A stretch of 64,000 nt of DNA, taken from contig NZ_CCBB010000003.1 of assembly GCF_000613185.1 (NCBI RefSeq), positions 2,232,001 to 2,296,000 on the forward strand, given 5' to 3'. Shown here piece by piece: positions 62,231-64,000 of this stretch. The DNA comes from Mycolicibacterium cosmeticum (GTDB taxonomy: Bacteria > Actinomycetota > Actinomycetes > Mycobacteriales > Mycobacteriaceae). Every line of letters begins with the position of its first letter. Within the stretch, counting starts at the first letter, position 1. A model generated the notes under the pieces. That model worked only from the letters and a program-made list of their open reading frames with translations, was not told the origin of the DNA and did no database searches. Both the position numbers and the translations under genes were made by a program.

Positions 62231-63848
62231 CGGCACGCTCCTGGAGTTCACGGCGCACGATCTTGCCGGTGCTGTTGCGCGGCAATTCGTCGAGCAGCGT
62301 GATCTCCCGCGGCACCTTGTAGTTGGCCAGGTTGTCGCGCACGTATTGCTTCAGATCGTCGGCCGTGACGCGGTTGTCCCCGGACGGCACCACGAAGGCG
62401 GCCAGCCGCTGGCCGAACTGTTCGTCGTCCACCCCGATCACGGCCGCCTCGGCGACGTCGGGATGCGCAACCAGCATCTTCTCCACCTCGATCGGATACA
62501 CGTTCTCCCCGCCGGACACGATCATCTCGTCATCGCGGCCCACCACGAACAACCGGCCCGCGCCGTCCAGATACCCGATGTCGCCGGAGTTCATGTATCC
62601 GTCGTGAAAAGCCTTGGTGCTCCCGGAGGTGTAGCCGTCGAACTGGGTCGAATTGCGCACGTAGATGGTGCCCACCTCGCCGGTCGGCAGCTCGTGCAGA
62701 TCGGCGTCCAGGATGCGGATCTCGGTGCCCTCGGCCGGTTTACCCGCGGTGTCCGGGGCGGCGCGCAGGTCGGCCGGCGTGGCGGTGGCGATCATGCCGG
62801 CCTCGGTGGCGTTGTAGTTGTTGTAGATCACGTCGCCGAACTGATCCATGAACTTGATGACGACGTCGGGGCGCATCCGGGAACCCGACGCCGCGGCGAA
62901 CCGCAGGGTGCGCCCGCTGTAGCGGTTGCGGATCTCGTCGGGCAGTTCGACGATGCGGTCGAACATCACCGGCACCACGCACAATCCGGTGGCCCGGTGG
63001 GTGTCGACCAGGGCGAGGGTGGCCTCCGGGTCGAACTTGCGCCGGGTGACGATGGTGCAGGCCATCGACGCCGCGAACGCCAGTTGGGAGAAGCCCCAGG
63101 CGTGGAACATCGGCGCGACGATGACGACGGTCTCCTCGGTGCGCCACGGCGTGCGATCCAGGATGGCCTTGAGCACCTCCGGTCCGCCGCCGGAATGCTT
63201 GGCGCCCTTCGGACTTCCGGTGGTGCCCGAGGTCAGCAGGATGACCTTGCTCTTCGCCTTGGCGCGCACCGGGGTCTTGCCCGCGTGGTCGCGGATCAGC
63301 TTCTCGACGGTGAGATCGGGTTCGGCGGTGTCGGTCCAGGCGATCACCCGGGTGACCTCCGGGGCGTGGGCCAGAGCCCGGTCCACGGTCGCGCTGAACT
63401 CCTCGTCGTAGATGACGGCGGCATCCCTGTTTGCCGTCTCACGGCCGAGAACGTCGGCCATGGCCGGACCGGCGAACGAGGTGTTCAGCAACAACACGTC
63501 GGCGCCGATCCGGGTGGCGGCGATCAGCGACTCGACGAAGCCACGATGGTTGCGGGCCATGATGCCGACCACCTCGGGGGCGCCGATGGCTTGCAGGCCG
63601 GCGGCCAAAGCGTCTGCACGCCGGTCGATTTCACGCCAGGTGAGCGACCCCAGTTCGTCGATCAAGCCGAGCCGGTCCGGGCAGCGCTGCGCGGCCGCGG
63701 CGAATCCCGAGGTGATGCTCATGTTCTCGCGGGCCATGGCCGCGGCTATGCGCAGATACTTGTCCGGACGCAGCGGGGCGATCACACCGGCCCGTGTCAT
63801 CGTGCTCAGCAGCCCGACGGTGCCGGCGACCGGATCGAGGAGGCCCAT
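62223..63848 (-). CDS. Fatty-acid-CoA ligase (FadD12-like)
   Basis: An acyl-adenylating enzyme that activates fatty acids to acyl-CoA. The 541-residue protein has the AMP-binding loop LLTSGTTGSPKGAKHSGGG, MFHAWGFSQLAFAASMA, NNYNATEAG, the hinge GRDDEMIVSGGENVYPIEVE and the C-terminal lysine in NSTGKIVRREL. The neighbour pair with a LipO-like esterase supports the FadD12 group. Together they could hydrolyse an ester and activate the freed acid. An upstream gene on the same strand ends 12 bp before it. Confidence 0.9.
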   Translation of the reverse strand: MGLLDPVAGTVGLLSTMTRAGVIAPLRPDKYLRIAAAMARENMSITSGFAAAAQRCPDRLGLIDELGSLTWREIDRRADALAAGLQAIGAPEVVGIMARNHRGFVESLIAATRIGADVLLLNTSFAGPAMADVLGRETANRDAAVIYDEEFSATVDRALAHAPEVTRVIAWTDTAEPDLTVEKLIRDHAGKTPVRAKAKSKVILLTSGTTGSPKGAKHSGGGPEVLKAILDRTPWRTEETVVIVAPMFHAWGFSQLAFAASMACTIVTRRKFDPEATLALVDTHRATGLCVVPVMFDRIVELPDEIRNRYSGRTLRFAAASGSRMRPDVVIKFMDQFGDVIYNNYNATEAGMIATATPADLRAAPDTAGKPAEGTEIRILDADLHELPTGEVGTIYVRNSTQFDGYTSGSTKAFHDGYMNSGDIGYLDGAGRLFVVGRDDEMIVSGGENVYPIEVEKMLVAHPDVAEAAVIGVDDEQFGQRLAAFVVPSGDNRVTADDLKQYVRDNLANYKVPREITLLDELPRNSTGKIVRRELQERAGG

Positions 63849-63860
63849 ACCGGTTGCCCT

Positions 63861-64000
63861 CTAACCGATCACCGGCAGGCGGCGCTCGGCGGCCAGCCCG
63901 TCCAGCGCGCGTTGCATCACGTGGCGGACGTGGGCGTCCACCTCGTCGATGTCCGGGTTCTCGCCGAACTCCTTGTCGATGTGCACCGGTGGCAGCACCT
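63861..64000 (-). CDS. C-terminal fragment of a gene running off the window
   Basis: The minus-strand frame is open from the window edge to a TAG at 63861. It ends with PPVHIDKEFGENPDIDEVDA, then HVRHVMQRALDGLAAERRLP and VIG. The ending resembles C-termini of mycobacterial lysophospholipid acyltransferase-type proteins as I recall them, and M. tuberculosis has Rv1428c next to fadD12. With only 45 residues the family cannot be fixed. It lies 12 bp upstream of the fadD12-like gene and so heads the operon seen here. Confidence 0.7.
   Translation of the reverse strand, partial: VLPPVHIDKEFGENPDIDEVDAHVRHVMQRALDGLAAERRLPVIG

Overview
The window is high-GC DNA whose gene content and order match a fast-growing mycobacterium (Mycolicibacterium type). 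Diagnostic neighbours are the pyr/car operon, mihF-gmk-rpoZ-coaBC-metK, priA-fmt-rsmB-rpe-ribD, an lprG/P55-type pair, ribE-ribBA-ribH, uvrC-rapZ-yvcK-whiA and gap-pgk-tpiA. The family calls below come from reading the translated proteins and from remembered family motifs. No database search was run.

Layout. 1-8172: de novo pyrimidine operon (end of pyrR, pyrB, pyrC, a small membrane protein, carA, carB, pyrF), with every junction overlapping. 8160-9221: a DUF2330-type membrane protein on the minus strand. 9642-13503: nucleoid protein mIHF, guanylate kinase, RNA polymerase omega, CoaBC and MetK, closed by a terminator. 13639-16159: a MetNIQ-type methionine importer. 16145-19528 (minus): a Baeyer-Villiger-type monooxygenase preceded by two paralogous HSL-family esterases. 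19527-22222: a YhhN-type membrane protein and a helicase-motif-less PriA. 22226-25370: a LysR regulator, an FAD oxidoreductase, two DUF202 membrane proteins and a small secreted protein, with two copies of one inverted-repeat operator. 25458-27799: DUF2207 and LemA membrane proteins. 27819-31839: fmt, rsmB, rpe, ribD. 31968-34432: a tiny protein, then lprG and its MFS partner on the minus strand. 34506-42526: ribE, a 1602-residue VCBS/cadherin-like surface protein, ribBA, ribH and a PH-domain membrane protein.

42501-46383 is the most unusual block. A GNAT acetyltransferase sits divergent to a three-gene overlapping operon: a lysine-free protein, MurL and MurD2. MurD2 adds L-Glu to UDP-MurNAc-L-Ala, and MurL then epimerises it to D-Glu. 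This is the alternative peptidoglycan route first described in Xanthomonas, and here it lies where M. tuberculosis carries lprH and Rv1419 before uvrC.

46393-51411: uvrC, rapZ, yvcK, whiA. 51421-52929 (minus): a secreted clan-A glycoside hydrolase. 52930-53578: a gene-poor gap. 53579-56349: an ABC exporter coupled to a phospholipase-D-type protein. 56429-59475: gap-pgk-tpiA. 59481-61036: an IS3-family element with 19-bp terminal inverted repeats, abutting tpiA and supplying the stop codon of the next gene. 61031-64000 (minus): an alpha/beta hydrolase, a FadD12-like acyl-CoA synthetase and the 3' end of a further gene. Several genes (fmt, rpe, ribE, uvrC) have a TANNNT -10 box 6-8 nt before the start codon and no Shine-Dalgarno sequence, the usual mark of leaderless mycobacterial transcripts.
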